A stretch of DNA of 64,000 bases, taken from assembly GCA_025506515.1 (NCBI GenBank), contig CM046452.1:75366876-75430875 (forward strand). The letters run 5' to 3'. Positions within the stretch are counted from its first letter, which is position 1. Every line of letters starts with the position of its first letter. Below are positions 1 to 10,851 of the stretch, in pieces. Made by a program: the position numbers and the translations under genes. Origin of the DNA: Flaveria trinervia. Its lineage: Eukaryota; Streptophyta; Magnoliopsida; Asterales; Asteraceae. The notes under the pieces were generated by a model. It was not told the DNA's origin. It did no database searches and saw only the letters and a program-made list of their open reading frames with translations.

Positions 1-722
1 TCTATTAATTAACAATGTGTTATGACGATCTCATCCGTTACATCCTCGTGTTTCCGCTATAAGCGAGGGTGAGACAACTTAAAATATTGAAGATTCAAGA
101 CAAAGTCTTCCGAAGAACAAAAAGTCATAAAGACCTGCACAAGTCTCAGAAGAAGTTGATTCTTCTGAATTATAGATGGTTTTGGAAGAAATTATTCTTC
201 CAAAGCCATTTAAGCTTCGGAAGAACCAATTATAAACCAGTAGACAAAAGTATGGTCCGACTGACACTTGCAGCCAACTCTAATATACAACATAGCGCTT
301 TCCCATCACAGTTCATCTTTTGATCAGTTAGTACAGTTATCAACCTTAGTTGGTGACAAAAGGTAAGTTATGGACATGTCATTACTACATAGTCTTGGAT
401 AGTATTTTATCTTAGATGATTTACTTCTAGCAATGTTGTATTTGTCTAATTGTAAATTCCAGTTGGTATACAAGTATAACCGGCTTTAGATAGTAGTATA
501 TATAGTTTATCATTATAACTCAATAAGTCATGCTTGTAAGAGTCTAGTTTGTAATATTAAGTTGAGAAGTAATATATACAAGTATCTTGAAAACTCAATC
601 TTGTGTTCAATTACTTATTTTGTTATTGGCAACTTAGTTAGAGATTCTGCTTCATTTATCCAAATGAGATCAAGTGAGTTTGAGAGATAAACTAGTGTTG
701 ATAAACAAACACCGATCCTGCA
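1..722 (+). mobile_element. Copia-type LTR fragment (solo or left-truncated)
   Basis: This stretch is homologous to the first ~850 bp of the LTR at 5753. Shared landmarks in the same order are TTCCGAAG-type motifs, 'aaccagtagacaaaagtatgg', 'ttggtgacaaaaggtaagt', a TATATATAG box near 497-505, and a terminal 'ccgatcctgca' ending at 722. The sequence after 722 is not a primer-binding site, so this is a solo LTR or a remnant. It lacks the 2-kb inserted segment present in the 5753 LTR, so it shows the shorter LTR form. The left limit is uncertain and may lie outside the window. Confidence 0.6.
497..505 (+). promoter_or_regulatory. TATA box of the LTR fragment
   Basis: The TATATATAG motif lies at the same relative place as the TATA motifs at 6384 and 41350 in the related LTRs. 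It is conserved although the surrounding sequence has diverged. Activity is not shown. Confidence 0.4.
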
Positions 723-3700
723 GCTCATTTCTTATGTATCAACTTAATACGCATTTTAAAGACAAAAAATGCTTCTTTTTTGATGTTATTTAAAAAAATA
801 ATATTGTATGTAAAAGTTACAAACATTAAAGAAAATGCTGGAACTTAAAATTTTGGCTAATGTTAAAATACTTTTGATATATCATTTAAAGTTTTACTTA
901 TTTACAATTATGTCATCAATTTTTTTAGCATTAAGTATAAGATCTGATAAACAGTAGTCATGGGTTGGAGTCTCACTAGATGTAATATGCTCCAAGTGGA
1001 CCAAGGGTTTTACCACAGTTTTGGGTGGTGGGTTTCCCTTGGAATGGTGGGCGAGCTGGGTCCCAGCGTTGTCTGTGTTCGTGGACGTAGGTGGCCTTTC
1101 GCCAATGGTTACCCAGGTGACCGGATTTAATAATTATTCGTTGGTCGCTAAAAATATTAAGAAAATATTCTTTAATTAATTAAACCTCATAGTACTATTT
1201 TTATCAAATATTTAATAGTGGTTGCTACCTTCCGAAGTCCAAATAACTAACTATAAATGTGTTGCAAAGTATATTAGTGTCAAGCAACCGGTGCCCACAA
1301 ACACGCAAAAGTATATTTTAAGATCTACCTTTTATATATTTATATTAATGTCATCTTCAGGAAAATCCATATGATGATTTTATTAATTTATTTCAGTCTG
1401 CGTCAGTATAATAAAAAATTATATTCTTACAATAATGGTTCAATTAAGAGTTTTCTTGTGTTTTGTAATTTTAATACATTTAAAATAATTAAATAATAAG
1501 CATATATTTTTCTTTGTTGTAATATATTAAAACACATTGCATAGGAATTATGCAAAGTTTGAGAAAATTTTAGATTATGATTTATATTTTTAAAACCATT
1601 TTATTCCCGAACATTAATTCTGCGCAATGCGGTGAGTTTGCATACTTGGTACGCGTGTTACATCGATGTTATTAACGTGATCAAAACATAGAAAAAAAGT
1701 ATTATGGCTCACATATTGCGTCACCGACAAAAGCTAATATTAAAACGGCAAATTTATGAAAGAAAGTAAAAAAATCAGAAAATGCAAATATTAATAAGTA
1801 GTTTAGAAAAATAAAGAAGATAGAAAAACAAAGAAAATATGTACCATTGAGTCAAAACCACGTCATCTAGTTCAGATATATAGGCATGCTGGTGGACTAA
1901 AGTTCTACGTTATATTTTTTATTTTCAAGGACTGTATTTGACAAAATAAAAATAATTGAAAAAAAAGAGGAAAAAAAGAGGAGTAACAAAATATCGTTCT
2001 TTTGATTCAAACCCGAGTATTGAGAGTAAAAGGCAAAGAACCAAACCAGTAGACAAAACACCAAATGGTGTTCAATCGTTGTAAAGAATTGTATATAAAC
2101 AAAGGTCAAAGTGAATAAAAAGTTTTAAAATCCTCACGTCATTTCTAAATGTGTAATAGTAAAATATATCTAAAGTATATATATGCTATACAAGAAAAAA
2201 AACAAATATTTATATAAGTATATAAGTGTGCTGTACTCCAAAATTTTAGAAACAAAGTATATATATTTTTTGGTTATTTAAATATTATTTCTTTAGATAA
2301 TGAATAATAATCTATTGTTTTAAATTTATTCTTACCATGTTTTACACAACTATCATATATAGGGATATGATGCATGCATGATGCACTAAGGTACTTTTGA
2401 GGCATCATATGGTCAAGCTAGGTTCATGTATGAACGGTGTTTATTAATGAATGGATCAAATTTCACTTTACACTTTACTCTTGACCAAAAGTTCTTCACT
2501 TGTGTAGTTATATTATATTTGTTTGAATTGGTCTCAAAGGTATATTGTTGACTTTTTATTCTTCTTACTTTTTAATCATAATATATGCGACTATAAATGT
2601 AAAAAGTCATATAGGGTTGCTAAACTGGAGACATGTTTGAGTTAGGGTTATCAATATTTGCCTTAACACACCAATTTTTCTTAAAATAGGGAAAGAGTGA
2701 CATGAATGTCACGGGTCTAGACGGTCAAGTGGTGGGATAACAGGTTAATAAATGAAAGAAGGTGCAAATGTAATAACATAATCATGTATAAGTCATTGCA
2801 TCAAATTCATAATCTTTTATCACGTAACCGATATATATAACAATAGAGGACAGTAAAAGAAACTATCATAACACGTTGATGGTTATAATTAATTTCATTT
2901 GTGTTCGAATGCTAGTGAGATGTCCACTAGCGATTAGAAGTTTATAAGAAAACATCATTTATGTATTTCAAGATTAATGGCCTAGAAAAAATAAATAGTT
3001 ATAGTTGATGGCACTATTTCACTTGTGTATTTCATAATTTTAAGCTTTAAAATTACGTAAACATGTTAAGTTGAGATGTGATATTAACTTAGGATAGACT
3101 AAACATGTGGTTATTAATATTATCGTGAATCTTTTGGTGGGTAGATGATAATTAGGTGAGTGTCAAATCATGAGTATGTGACTTGTGAAACTGTGACCTA
3201 TTGGCGCTAGTTGCCTAACCTAAATCATACAATTTAATAATTTATATAGTATTGTGAAATTATTATAGTTTTTTTCTTTGGTCAAGAAGATTAAAGAACG
3301 TGCGAGTTGCAAATTTAATTTGGAACTATTTGATGAGAGATACAAGAATACTTAAATAGTTTAATGAATATATATGATATTGTATCTATTAGTGATTTCG
3401 AAGAAATTTTGAATATATACGAAATTATGAAATATAGTTAATCTTAAATGTGTATATTGATATGTTTTCTTAAGTTCCATTGTATTATGATCGAATATTG
3501 GTTATACTATTTTTAATAGTCTTGTTCCGAATTTGGTTCTAAATAAATATTACATGAATGAAATATAACTCAGTTTTAATTTAAACTGAATTTTATTATT
3601 TACATTTGACACAGAGGAAAAAAATAGAACTCATTTAAACGTAAAGAGACCGGGATATGTTAAATTTAAAAAAAAGTTATATGTAGATCTAATAAAACAA

Positions 3701-4032
3701 TACTTTTAAAATGCCGGTTATTGAAACTTTAAAAGATAAAGATACATTTTTATTCATTTATCTATCCGCAAATATACCTAGTGATGACAATCAAACCTAA
3801 ACCCAATGGTAATAAGCAAAACTTGAGACATTAGGGATGGGTATAAATTCACGTATGTTGGTATGAGACTAGATTTAAGATTAATATTTTATTTCTTTTG
3901 CATGTAATAGACGGTTTGAGACTGCATTGTATACTCATTTACCCGACCCGGTTACTTGATTAAAAATATTTGTTTTCTAATTATATACTCGAAATTATAT
4001 TACTTTTTAATTTATTTTACTTAATAAATTAT

Positions 4033-4103
<71 letters not shown>

Positions 4104-4392
4104 CAATATTTTTTTATTATTATTTATGTGTTGGATATAAGTTATTACCAATATCGTTTGCACTATACTTGATATTTGTTCTTGAAATTAAATAGTAGAA
4201 CTAGAGGAACATCAAAAGAAATAAACGGTAGAACTAGTAACTTATAATGTTTCTCGACGAATCATTATTCAATTTGTGGTGAGGCGTTTGTAAGCATTAC
4301 ACTTAGAATGTTGAAGCAACCAAAAAGCTTTTAGCATGCACATAGTGAACTAGTAACTTATAAAGCTTTGATATAACTCAAGGATTTTTACT
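723..4392. other. AT-rich intergenic DNA without a recognisable gene
   Basis: Both strands lack any long or family-like reading frame. Longer open stretches, such as 1897-2109 on the minus strand, are low-complexity AT sequence. One patch at about 960-1140 is clearly more GC-rich than its surroundings and has sharp edges, which suggests an inserted repeat. I found no TIRs or pol III boxes in it and leave it unclassified. Confidence 0.6.
4033..4101. repeat. (AT)n microsatellite
   Basis: Alternating AT runs for about 65 bp with two short interruptions. It could extrude or slip and gives no coding signal. Confidence 0.9.
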
Positions 4393-5258
4393 AAGGTAGT
4401 GTTTGTTTTTCTTCAAAAGCTCTTCCCCGTCTTTTCATCTGCGCGCACGCAGACGCGGGAAATGGTTTTGAATGCGCAGACTGTTTGATTTTTGGAAGAC
4501 GTTTCATTAAAAAACGTCTTCCTGCGTGGAGAAGATGTGGTCTTATCATTTCTCAACTCTTCTCAACCTCTTCTCATTTCTTCTTAACTCCCCCAAGCCC
4601 TGAAACCACTTTCATTTGTGTGCAACCCTTCCCCACATCTCCTCTCACCACCGGCCAGACATTTGCCGTCGCGCCGACGGTCTCTTGTTGCCGGCCAAAC
4701 CTCTACCGAGCCCTCCGCCGCGAACAGAAAACGGTGTAGCATCTTCATCCCCACATCAAGCCCTCCCTCGATCCCCAACCTCAATTCAAACGCATCAGAA
4801 AAGTTCCAAAACCCAACCTCGGTTCAAACGTGTCTCCCTCAATGGATGAGGCCTTAGCTCCAAAGTCGTCGGCCGCCCCCTATAGCCCCATCACGACCTC
4901 CACCTACCCAACTGTTGCCTTGGCGCCACCTCCACCATCATGGTTGAGCCCCCCTTAATGCCACTCCATCTCCACTGACGATGATTCTCATGGAAAAGTG
5001 GTGGATTTGAAGCTCACCATTGAAGATGTTGATAGTGAATCTGTGGTAGCGACGAAGAGTGGTAGCCTAGTATTTTTGAGAGATGCTAATATGAATGAAA
5101 CTAGAATGAGGGAAGTGGAATCCCCAAATTTCAAAATTGCTTTGTTAACATTTGATATTATTCGATTGTTATGGATAAAAATGTAAAATTCTTAACTTAA
5201 AGTGATTGACTTTTTACAGGTTTATTATAATTACAAAATAATTTACTAGTTTGCAAAT
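4393..5258. other. Degenerate DNA-transposon remnant (possible TIR end near 4396)
   Basis: The left part starts with 'ggtagtgtttgtttttcttc', which resembles the complement of 'aaataaacaacacctac' at about 7651-7668. The two could be opposite ends of one old TIR element that was later split by insertions. Positions 4440-4520 contain short inverted GC-rich motifs (gcgcacgcagacgcg, and gaagacg/cgtcttc). A C-rich stretch at 4590-4980 gives short open frames with no recognisable protein. The assignment is tentative. Confidence 0.3.
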
Positions 5259-5752
5259 GTTTAAAAACATACAGTCTTTTTTGCAGACTGTAAAGTATGG
5301 GTGTAAACGAGCCAAGCCGACTCTCAAGCTACTAGGGATCGACTCGAAAAAAAACTTGAATCGAGCCGAGCTTTAACAAGCTCGAGCTCACATAATGGCT
5401 TTTTACTAAACGAGCTCGAGCCCAAGCTTTAGATATCGAGCTCCAGTCAGCTCACGAGCCTAAACGAGCTTTTTGTTTTATATAATTATTTATTTAATAT
5501 GAATATATATGTACATAAATCATATTTATTATATATATTATGATAAAATTAATTAAATAATATATATTATGTTAAATATAGAAAGTTTCACTATAAAAAA
5601 ATATATAAGTAATTATAAAAAAATTAAAATTTAATAATTTAACAACAAACGAGCAGAGCCCGAGCCGAGCTCGAGCCTAATAATTTTTGATGAGCCGAGC
5701 TCGAGCTTAAGAAATAAAACTTCAAACGAGCTGAGCACGAGCTTTCTAAAAC
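5259..5752 (+). mobile_element. Truncated hAT-like non-autonomous element in host flank
   Basis: From 5296 the sequence starts TATGGGTGTAAACGAGC and continues with many GAGC/GAGCTCGAG repeats, as in the complete copy at 6640-7585. The flanking 'cagtcttttttgcagactg' is also shared. The element is cut at 5752 where the copia-type LTR starts, at the point matching about position 7530 of the full copy. This copy lacks the MITE carried by the copies at 6640 and 41607, so it is an empty-site reference for that insertion. Confidence 0.65.
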
Positions 5753-5819
5753 TGTTAGATCAAGAAGAAGGCTGGTGCAACCAAAACCAAATCACTTAGA
5801 TAATTTTGGTACTACATGC

Positions 5820-6085
5820 AAAGGCTTCCGAGGCTTAGCATGGAACTTCCAAGGTTGTAGAGTTCTTCTGAAGATAAAGTAAAAGATCAGCTTCCGAAGA
5901 CAGAACACTACTTTCGAAATCAAGAGCATGCTTCCGAAGGTTAAGTCTTAGAAGAGCAATCAGAAGACTACTTTCGAGCATGAAGGAAAGAAGAAGTTCC
6001 CAAGCCTTAGAAGAAGCAGTCTCTTCCGAAGTATAAGCGGCTTCGGAAGTACTTGTTCTTCCAAAGCCATTAACTTTCGGAAGGC
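5820..6085 (+). promoter_or_regulatory. Cluster of TTCCGAAG-type palindromic motifs in LTR U3
   Basis: Repeated near-palindromes of the form CTTCCGAAG / CTTCGGAAG occur at about 5822, 5890, 5931, 6023, 6041 and 6074, with degenerate relatives (cttctgaag, ctttcgaa) between them. They sit about 300-550 bp upstream of the TATA motif at 6384. The same cluster recurs at 40785-41050 and partly at 106-230. Such repeated U3 motifs are often transcription-factor sites in plant LTRs; that role is inferred here. Confidence 0.45.
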
Positions 6086-6383
6086 ACTGTTATGAACCAG
6101 TGGACATAAGTATGGTCTTTGACACTGCGTTGCAGACCTCTGATACTACATGGTGTTTTCTCAAAGAGCCATGTAGTTGACCATACTTTATTCCACTGTT
6201 TACCTTTTTATGATAGTAAATGTTACTAACTTTAGTTGGTGACAAAAGGTAAGTCAGGGACATGTCCTGACTACCAAATCTCAAATAAGACTTTATCTGA
6301 GATACCTTAAACTATAGTCTTGTAGTATAGGCTTTAGTTATAAGATCTCAGCTGGTATCAAAGTATATCCGGCTGTAGGTAGT

Positions 6384-6394
6384 ATTATATATAG
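6384..6394 (+). promoter_or_regulatory. TATA box of left copia-type LTR
   Basis: The 'attatatatag' motif is conserved in the three related LTRs (497, 6384, 41350) and lies downstream of the repeated U3 motifs. The start site would be expected about 30 nt downstream. Confidence 0.5.
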
Positions 6395-6639
6395 TTTCTC
6401 ATTGTAACTTGAAAAGATAAGCTTGTAAGAGTCTTGTAATATTTGAGTTGAGAAGTAATACATGCAAGTACCTTGAATATTACTTTCTGTGTTCTGTATT
6501 ATTTACTATATTGTGATCAACTCTTATTGACTCTACCTTCATCCGAGTGTTGTTCAAGGTGAGTTTGAGAGAAAAACTAAGTGTTAAGTGACCCTTAACT
6601 AAGTTTAAAAACAAACAGTCTTTTTTGCAGACTGTAAAC

Positions 6640-7585
6640 TATGGGTGTAAACGAGCTAAGCCGGCTCGCAAGCTACTCGGGATCAACTCGAAAAAAAACT
6701 TGAATCAAGCCGAGCTTAAACGAGCTCGAGCCCAAGCTCGAGCTCACATGATGGCTTGTTTACTAAACGAGCTCGAGCCCAAGCTTTAGATATCGAGCTC
6801 CAGCCAGCTCGCGAGCCTAAACGAGCTTTTTGTTTTATATAATTTTTTATTTACATATAAATATATATGTACATAAATCAAGTTTCAAAAGTGTTCTAAT
6901 TTAGTCACTCATGCATATTTTTCTCAAATTGGACCTCCAAACGATCAAATCGAGTCATTACCAAATTTTATTATGATAAGAAAGTAATGATGGAAAAGAC
7001 ATTGGAGTTAGAATTTTCAATATATAAAATTATATTAAAAAATAAAAAAAACATGTTAATTATCAAAAAATAAAAAAAATGCCTAAAATTTACGTCAACG
7101 TTCTATATCAGCATCAAAAGATAGAAAAATATATTTTATAACTGAATCAAAAGTATGACATGCTAAAAATATGTTATGACTTTTAATTTGTATAAAATAT
7201 AAAAATGAGTGATCTAATTGGAACACTTTTAAAACTTGAGTTATTTAATTGGAACACTTTTGAAAGTTGGTTACTATTTTATAAAGTTACCCCTTTATTA
7301 TATATATTATTATGATAAAATTAATTAAATAATATATATTATGTTAAATATAGAAAGTTTCACTATAAAAAAATATAAAAGTAATTATAAAAAATAAAAT
7401 TTAATAATTTAACAACAAACGAGCAGAGCCCGAGCCGAGCTCGAGCCTGATAATTTTTTGACGAGCCGAGCTCGAGCTTAAGAAATAAAACTTCAAACGA
7501 GCTGAGCTCGAGCTTTCTAAAACTAAAACGAGCCGAGCTCGAGCCTAAGCGAGCTCGGGCTTGGCTCGGCTCGTTTACACCCCTA
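6640..7585. mobile_element. hAT-like non-autonomous TIR element (946 bp)
   Basis: Left end TATGGGTGTAAACGAGC is the near-perfect inverse of the right end GCTCGTTTACACCCCTA. The 8 bp on each side (ctgtaaac / cggtaaac) match at 7 of 8 positions, which fits an 8-bp hAT target duplication. Subterminal GAGCCGAGCTCGAGC repeats occur in both orientations. There is no transposase frame. A MITE sits inside at 6880-7293. Confidence 0.65.
6880..7293 (-). mobile_element. MITE inside the hAT-like element (one TIR lost)
   Basis: The empty-site sequence at 5510-5530 (acataaatcatatttattatat) is interrupted here after 'acataaatc'. The inserted piece ends 'actattttataaagttacccc'. The same sequence in the opposite orientation forms the complete 439-bp MITE at 46373-46811. 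Compared with that copy, the left terminal ~28 bp are missing. No coding capacity is visible. Confidence 0.6.
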
Positions 7586-7717
7586 CGGTAAACGTTTGGT
7601 ACACCTCTTCTCATGCAGATGTGGTCCACGGATTGTAGACATTTTGCTGCAGAAAAAATAAACAACACCTACGTATCAAATCTTCTAAAGACAAAAGACA
7701 AAATCTTCTGAAACCAA

Positions 7718-7830
7718 AAATGAAGTGTTCTGAAGCTTCAAGACAAAGTCTTTTGAAGTTTCAAGACAAAGTCTTTTGAAGTTTCAAAACAAAGTCTTCT
7801 GAAGTTTCAAAACAAAGTCTTCTAAATCCA
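7718..7830 (+). repeat. Tandem 23-bp repeats
   Basis: About four units of 'caagacaaagtcttttgaag' type follow each other with period 23 (unit starts near 7741, 7764, 7787 and 7810). The motif resembles the single 'caagacaaagtcttccgaag' at 95-114 in the LTR fragment, so this captured segment may share ancestry with copia-type U3 sequence. The same array is at 42703-42800. Confidence 0.7.
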
Positions 7831-8730
7831 AGAGGCTGCTTTTTCTAGAAGACAAAAAAAACATGCTTCTTTTAACTTACTTTTGACAAAAGTTGAACCA
7901 CTTTACGCTGTCATTTCTGAATACTCACCCATTTACATAAGTTGGTGAAAAGTCCATATTTTTATCAGTTGTAGATTAGGTCTTAGAGTTTGTAATTTTC
8001 TACTTTTGTACTTTTATTATTTTTGTATTAGATAAGTATATGAGTTATGACATGTTATAGTCACTATTTAAAAGACAATTTGTCTTTTAACTTTATATTG
8101 GCGGTTATAAAATGTAATATAAAGTACCTTAAGTACTTGTCATTTGATTTAACCTTTTCATATTTATATACATATTTTATTCTAAATAAAACACACACCT
8201 CATATCTACGTATAATTCTATATCACAATTAATTATACTTAGTTAATATTTAAGATAAATAAGACTCGAACTCTTAATCTTAAAAAAACAATCATTTTAA
8301 CTCCAAATGATTTTAAAATTAGATGCAAATTGAAATTGACACGTGCATCGGTGAATTTAACTTGCATTCTCATTCACTCAATCTAATGTATTTTTAATTT
8401 GCTTGGAAGTTTGAAGAAGGTTGAATAATGTAAAAGGAAATTGTGTTATGTTTGTATGCATACTGCCCCCATAAACGTAAAAATCAAAAGTTATTACCTT
8501 ATATTAACTAATAAACTAACAACTAGTGAATTCTTTTCGCAGGTTGCAACTGCTTAATCTTTAAATTATATATGCAATATATGCAAGTACCTTAAAAATT
8601 ACTTTCTATGTTCTGTATTACATACTATATTGTGATTAACTCTTATTGACTCTACCTTCATCCAAGTGTTGTTCAAGGTGAGTTTGAGAGAAAAACTAAG
8701 TGTTAAGTGACTCTTAACCGATCCTGCAAT

Positions 8731-8742
8731 TTGTATCAGAGC
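8731..8742 (+). other. Primer-binding site of the copia-type element (one mismatch)
   Basis: Two bases after the LTR end lies TTGTATCAGAGC. The sister copy at 43698 has TGGTATCAGAGC, the usual complement to the 3' end of plant initiator tRNA-Met. The single G-to-T change would weaken priming in this copy. Confidence 0.7.
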
Positions 8743-8821
8743 TTCTTAGGCTCTTGATTGTGTGATCTAACCATCCAAATCAACTTGTTTTTCACTCCTC
8801 CCTACAACTCACTCACTCAAA

Positions 8822-9548
8822 ATGGCCCTTAACAAGTCTGAAGTAGAGATGGGAACCATGACAAAGGCTCCCATCATTACTCCTGAAAATTTCAGGTCTT
8901 GGAGCAAAAGAATGGAAGGCTTCATCAGATACCAAGACAGCAAGATGTGGAACTCCATTATCAACGGCCCGTACAAGCCAAAGGTGGCATCACTTGGTGG
9001 AAACGGTGCCATGATTGAAAAAGCTATTGAAGACTATTCTGACGAAGACCGAAAGAAGATAGACATTGACAGCAATGCTATGACAATTCTCATGACTGCA
9101 ATACCAAACTCTATCATGGTAGGGTTTGAGCATTGTAAGTCTGCAAAGGAATTGTTTGATGCTCTTGCTCAGATGTACTCAAGCTCCAATGACTCAAAGA
9201 AGGACTCACTGAAGCAGCGTTCGAGAACTTCACTTATATTGCTGGAGAGACCCTCAGCCAGCAGTATTTCAAGTATGTGGATCTTGTCTCCTCTCTTCAA
9301 TCTATGAAGATCACTCCTGAACTCAGAGATCTCACGAGAAAGTTCATGAGTGCTCTTCCAAATGAGTGGACATTTTACTGTGTCTCTATCAAGAGGACAG
9401 AGAATTTGAACACTCTCACTATGACTGAACTTTACAGCATCCTTAATGGATATCGTTTAGAGATGGAAAGTAAGAAAGGCCACCAAGCAAGCTGTCCTCT
9501 GAGTCTTCCTGCTAGTAACACTTTAATGGTTGTAGTAGGCTCAGCACC
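8822..9548 (+). pseudogene. gag of copia-type element, 5' part (UBN2-like, frameshifted)
   Basis: The frame starts at the Met at 8822 and reads 'NFRSWSKRMEGFIRYQD', then a helical region typical of UBN2-type copia gag (KSAKELFDALAQMYSS). A frameshift at about 9205-9215 moves the gag similarity to the frame that is open at 9277 (ITPELRDLTRKFMSALPNEW ... MTELYSILNGYRLEM). The same two-frame arrangement is found at 43789-44627, so the shift predates duplication of the unit. The gene is then cut at 9548 by the gypsy array and resumes at 35547. In the family this protein forms the cytoplasmic particle; here it cannot be made whole. Confidence 0.75.
9544..9548 (+). repeat. Target-site duplication of the gypsy array, left
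   Basis: GCACC directly precedes the array's first base and is repeated at 35542-35546 directly after its last base. The uninterrupted sister sequence at about 44510 (ggctcagcacacccacaacc) shows the pre-insertion arrangement with one substitution. Confidence 0.9.
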
Positions 9549-10317
9549 TGTCACACCCTAACATTGACGGCGGAAACGTCGAGGAGTGAGAGTTAAGATC
9601 GTTCACAGCCACATAACGCTATTTAATAACTCAAATATAAATTTAATCATAAAATTCAAATGGATCATTACATTTAAGTCTCAAAGAAACAAACAAAATA
9701 ACATAAAAGATTGCAAGTCATTTTAATTCACTTATTTATCTAGGTCCATTCCTAGATGTGTAAGCTTCAATGTGTAGAAATCAAACTTGGGCATTACCTG
9801 AAACATGTTAAAAATAAAAGATCAACACTAATGTTGGTGAGCATTCCATAGTTTTAATAAATAAGTATATATAAAAGATGGTAAAATCAAGTCATAATTA
9901 GTGAATATAGTGATTAGGGATGCTATGGACAATGCAACAATCAAACCTTGACAATGTTTTACAAGTCTCAACGTTAAAAGTATATATACGATCAGCTAAG
10001 TGTACTTGGATCAACCAAGCAGGCTTGTCTTACCCATAGATCTATGACTTCGCTGGGCTAGCAATAGTTAATGATTGTACATATAACGCCATAACATGGT
10101 AACCACACAAGTTCAACTAACCACAACTTAACATGATGTATTGCCATAAAGTTTACAAGTCTCAAATAAGTTTACAAGTGCAAAGTATAAATTAACATGT
10201 TTCACCCCAAAGTGTGAAAGTATAAAAAGGGGGTATGGAATACTCACTTGACCAAATAATATATAATTGATGATTAATAAAAATAAGCAACGTTCCAACG
10301 TAGTCTCACAAGGCACC

Positions 10318-10327
10318 TATATATATA
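10318..10327 (-). promoter_or_regulatory. Candidate TATA box in gypsy LTRs
   Basis: TATATATATA lies about 1.66 kb into the LTR on the minus strand, leaving about 0.75 kb for R and U5. It is conserved in all four LTRs (also 18181-18190, 26036-26045, 33884-33893). The start site is inferred to lie about 30 nt downstream, near 10285. Confidence 0.4.
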
Positions 10328-10777
10328 CACGTTTTAAGTTAATAATTAGATTAACGTTTTAATGCGAGCTAGGAATTTGGGGGCCTAAATAATCACAACC
10401 TATTAGAGAAAATTATGCATATATTATAGTCTAATAAAAGAAAACATATCTTTTATAAAATTTTAAAAAAAGATTTAAAACTTTTATAAAAAAAAACTTG
10501 TGGATTTAAATTTATAAAATGTAAGTAATTTCTATAAAATATCATGATTAAACCACCCTTAAAATGATTAAAATAATGTAATGAGTTAAATTGTTATCTA
10601 AAATAAAATAATAAAACACTATATTTGTTGATAAATATTTGTTAACATAATATATAAATTTACAGAAAAGGAATAATTAACTTTAAAAATATACAAAAGT
10701 TATAAAACCAATTCTTATAATTTTTAGAAAAAAAACAAGTTTCAAATGAAGGCTAAAAAGCCTTAAAAGTAAAACAT

Positions 10778-10851
10778 GGGGTCCCCCGGATTCGAACCGG
10801 GGACCTCCTGTTTAACCTCATCCCATATTACCGCTGAACCAAGGCTCTCAG
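10778..10851 (-). other. tRNA-like / SINE-head-like segment in LTR 1
   Basis: On the minus strand an A-box-like TTGGTTCAGCGG is followed 33 nt later by GGTTCGAATCC, an exact match to the pol III B-box consensus. The B box sits in a perfect T-arm hairpin (CCCCGG-TTCGAAT-CCGGGG). No 5' acceptor strand pairs with the 3' end, so this is not a functional tRNA gene. It is either a captured tRNA or SINE head or a native LTR structure. Confidence 0.55.

Larger units (their letters stand above)
5753..8728 (+). repeat. Left LTR of the copia-type element, enlarged by a captured segment
   Basis: The LTR starts tgttagatc and ends cctgca. Its first ~845 bp resemble the LTR fragment at 1-722. At about 6598 a ~1.98-kb foreign segment begins ('gtttaaaaacaaacagtc') and runs to about 8575. 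The LTR then resumes with a second copy of its last ~130-145 bp: 6467-6597 is repeated at 8583-8715. The foreign segment contains the hAT-like element, a MITE and 23-bp tandem repeats. Parts of it also occur outside the element at 5259-5752 and 45993-47102. Confidence 0.75.

Noticed and set aside
4485..4857. Overlapping plus-strand frames in the C-rich patch (possible gene exon)
   Set aside because: Several frames are open simultaneously over the same C-rich stretch, with no consistent domain, and the region sits in a decayed repeat.
6613..6636. Short palindrome 'cagtcttttttgcagactg' as a terminator or hairpin RNA
   Set aside because: The stem is only 6 bp and the motif belongs to an old TIR element present in several copies. 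Nothing links it to transcription ends.
8822..9307. Independent cellular gene encoding a UBN2-like protein
   Set aside because: It lies just after an LTR and primer site, is duplicated with the LTR at 43789 and continues into a gag zinc knuckle, so it is element gag.
10778..10851. Functional tRNA gene
   Set aside because: The T-arm and B box are good, but no acceptor stem can form with the 5' side and the anticodon arm is not credible.
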